Part shown: one piece after another, positions 62,376 through 64,000 of the stretch
How the letters are laid out: each line of letters opens with the position of its first letter
Numbering within the stretch: position 1 is the stretch's first letter
Source: Ryuthela nishihirai
Taxonomy: Eukaryota > Arthropoda > Arachnida > Araneae > Heptathelidae
Direction: 5' to 3'
Assembly: GCA_038380435.1 (NCBI GenBank)
Contig: JAWZYU010000670.1
Location: 24,250 to 88,249, forward strand
Length of the DNA: 64,000 bases
Position numbers and translations under genes: made by a program
Notes under the pieces: generated by a model
Database searches by the model: none
Seen by the model: the letters and a program-made list of their open reading frames with translations, nothing else
Told to the model about the DNA's origin: nothing

Positions 62376-64000
62376 AAAGCAATGGGATCTCAGAACAGTG
62401 TAGAGTCACACAGCGTCAAAAACAGTCCAAATTCAAAGTCCCCCAGCTGAAAAAAGTAGCCGTTCCAGAAAAAAAACAAACCTGATCAAAGTGACACCCA
62501 GGTGGAGAGTGGGAAGCTCCCAGCAGCACAGAGTCCCCTGAAACCAACAAAACCCAGGTGGAGAATGAAAGCCTCCATAGCAGACCAAAGTCCCCTAAAG
62601 CAACAAAAACCCACACCCAGGCAGGGAGTAGGAACCCTCCAGCAAAGTCCCCTCTGGAGAAGCAACAAAAACCCACACCCAGGCAGAGAGTGGGAAGCTT
62701 CCAAATGAAAATGCCCTGAGACAACAACAAAAAATTCGCCAAAAATGGAAAAATCGACCAAAAGTGAGAAAAAAGTTGATAGAACGACTCAGAGTACAAG
62801 AACGCACAATGTGATAAGCAAAGTTCAAATCGACCACTATGCAAAGATGACGTCACAAGCGTAAAATGCCTAAAATCGATGGAAAATCGAAAATCGCTCT
62901 AAAATCGGTTCTAAGAGACCAAATCTCAAAGTTTCAAAAGCTACACCCAGGTAATCCAGTGCTAGGAACCAGATTCAAGCGTCAAAATCGCCAAAAAGTG
63001 ACCCACTCCAGAGATATTAGCCAAAAAGTGCCCAAAAGTGTCAAAAAACGCAATCGGACCTCTGAGAGGACAAAAAGACCTCGATCTATAGAAATGACCA
63101 CTCAGGTACAATGACACAATCCCCTCTAATGTGAATCAGTGGTCCGCAGTATAAAAAACGCCCCAGACTGAGCAGGCCAAGTAAGAACGTAATCCGTAAA
63201 GTTTGCCATGTTATCCTATGAGAATCCTAAGCCTAAAAAGCTCGAAAACACAAAATATTCAAAAAATCACCCAAAATCAAAAAAAGGAGTTAGAGAGTCA
63301 AAGAGCACATCAACAGAAAGGTGATGAGTCAGACTAAGATCTGATCAAAAACAAGTCACAAAAAGTCCCCTCTAAGGTAGAGTGACAAAGCCTCAAAGTC
63401 GTACTGAAATAGCAAAAAAAAGAGACCCCCCAGGGTGAAAAAAAACTGATCAAAGTGACCTCAAGGGACCCAAAAAGACACTGAAAAAAAAAAAGTAAAA
63501 AAAAAGTCCAAAAACAAAGGAGATATAGCAATTTGAAATAATCTCACAATCTCCAAACCCTGGTTTTGCAGGTAACTGACAGACAGAGCTCTCTCCATAG
63601 ACTTAATGTTAAACCAAGTTCTATCCTGTAGTCGCAATAATGTTAACGCTATGGGAAAACATAAACGCTAATAAAATCCGTTCTAATAAAGATAAATCAA
63701 CGCTTCAAAGGCCTAGTCATATGTTTTCCCATGTGATAAAGCCAATGGAAAAGTCAAAACAGCAAAAAAATCAATACTTTTTGAGTTATAACGAAAAAAG
63801 GGACAAAAGAGCAATCGGACCTGAGAGAAACCAAAAACCGCAAAAAACGTCAAAAAGACACTCTCCACTCCTGAAGTATAAAGTATAAGACAGGAATCAG
63901 TCGTCCGAATTATAAAAAACGCCCCGAAACTGAGCAGGCCAAGTGAGAACGAATCAGTTAAGTTTCCCCATGTTAACCTATGGAGACTCAAAAACAAAAA
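62376..64000 (+). repeat. Partial B-type unit B7, cut by the window edge
   Basis: The first 1625 bp of a B unit, ending just after the second core box of H1. The array continues past the window. Confidence 0.95.

Larger units (their letters stand above)
1..64000. repeat. Tandem satellite array of about 3-kb higher-order repeats filling the window
   Basis: The sequence recurs from end to end with a period of 2946 bp in the left part and 3220 bp in the right part. Fixed markers, such as the start of the stretch AAAGCTGTGG (A type) or AAAGCAATGG (B type), recur at 1333, 4279, 7225, 10171, 13117, 16063, 19009, 21955, 24888, 27831, 30775, 33723, 36667, 39612, 42831, 46304, 49524, 55936, 59156 and 62376. 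All units lie in the same orientation. No unique sequence is seen anywhere, and both window edges cut through repeats. The listed strand is A-rich and T-poor (about 40% A against 18% T in the first 60 bases). Every stretch without a gene longer than 300 bases in this window is this satellite. It looks like eukaryotic heterochromatin; which chromosome region it comes from is inference. Confidence 0.98.

Noticed and set aside
1..64000. More than a hundred open frames of 65-146 codons, many repeated in every unit, as genes
   Set aside because: They recur because the DNA recurs. They overlap in several frames on both strands, have skewed low-complexity composition, change length with one-base indels, and show no domain or start context. 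None is supported as a coding gene.
1..64000. Ribosomal DNA intergenic spacer
   Set aside because: Spacers have tandem repeats and promoters, but 64 kb without any rRNA gene sequence and with about 3-kb HORs does not fit.
1..64000. Telomeric repeats or a subtelomere boundary
   Set aside because: No TTAGGG-like tandem stretch occurs in either orientation; a subtelomeric location remains possible but has no direct support.

Overview
The whole 64 kb window is one uninterrupted block of tandemly repeated, non-coding satellite DNA. I found no protein-coding gene, rRNA, tRNA, transposon or CRISPR array I can support. The kilobase-scale higher-order repeat (HOR), near-perfect identity between copies, A-rich strand and lack of genes point to eukaryotic heterochromatin (pericentromeric, centromeric or subtelomeric). 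I cannot name the species. Both ends of the window lie inside the array, so its full size is unknown.

Layout. Positions 1 to about 443 are the tail of a B-type unit. From about 444 to about 39,600 runs a block of A-type units: a partial one (444-1332), then thirteen full units A1-A13 of about 2946 bp. From about 39,600 to the end runs a block of B-type units: B1-B6 plus a partial B7, with a basic length of 3220 bp. A and B are diverged versions of the same HOR and switch in register at both junctions. Units A1-A7 are all exactly 2946 bp. A8-A13 are 2933, 2943, 2944, 2948, 2944 and 2945 bp and differ almost only by one-base indels. B2 is 3473 bp because a 253-bp sub-repeat is present three times instead of two. 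B4 is 6412 bp because a 168-bp repeat inside it has expanded by exactly 19 copies (3192 bp).

Internal architecture. Each HOR is an old duplication of a roughly 0.9 kb half-repeat (H1, H2) with a different insertion in each half: about 365 bp in H1 and about 750 bp in H2. Each half holds a strictly spaced GATA - 29 bp - CRE palindrome (TGACGTCA) - 42 bp - TATAAAA module that resembles a promoter. It also holds two copies of a roughly 70-bp core box containing TATAAAAAACGCCCC; a fifth box lies in the H2 insertion. That insertion also carries phased A-tracts and a four-unit minisatellite of about 58 bp, the element that expanded in B4.

There is no gene network. The most interesting content is a multi-scale repeat (56 bp, 168 bp, 253 bp, 0.9 kb, about 3 kb, and blocks of variants) that records unequal exchange, together with a conserved promoter-like module that could drive satellite transcription.
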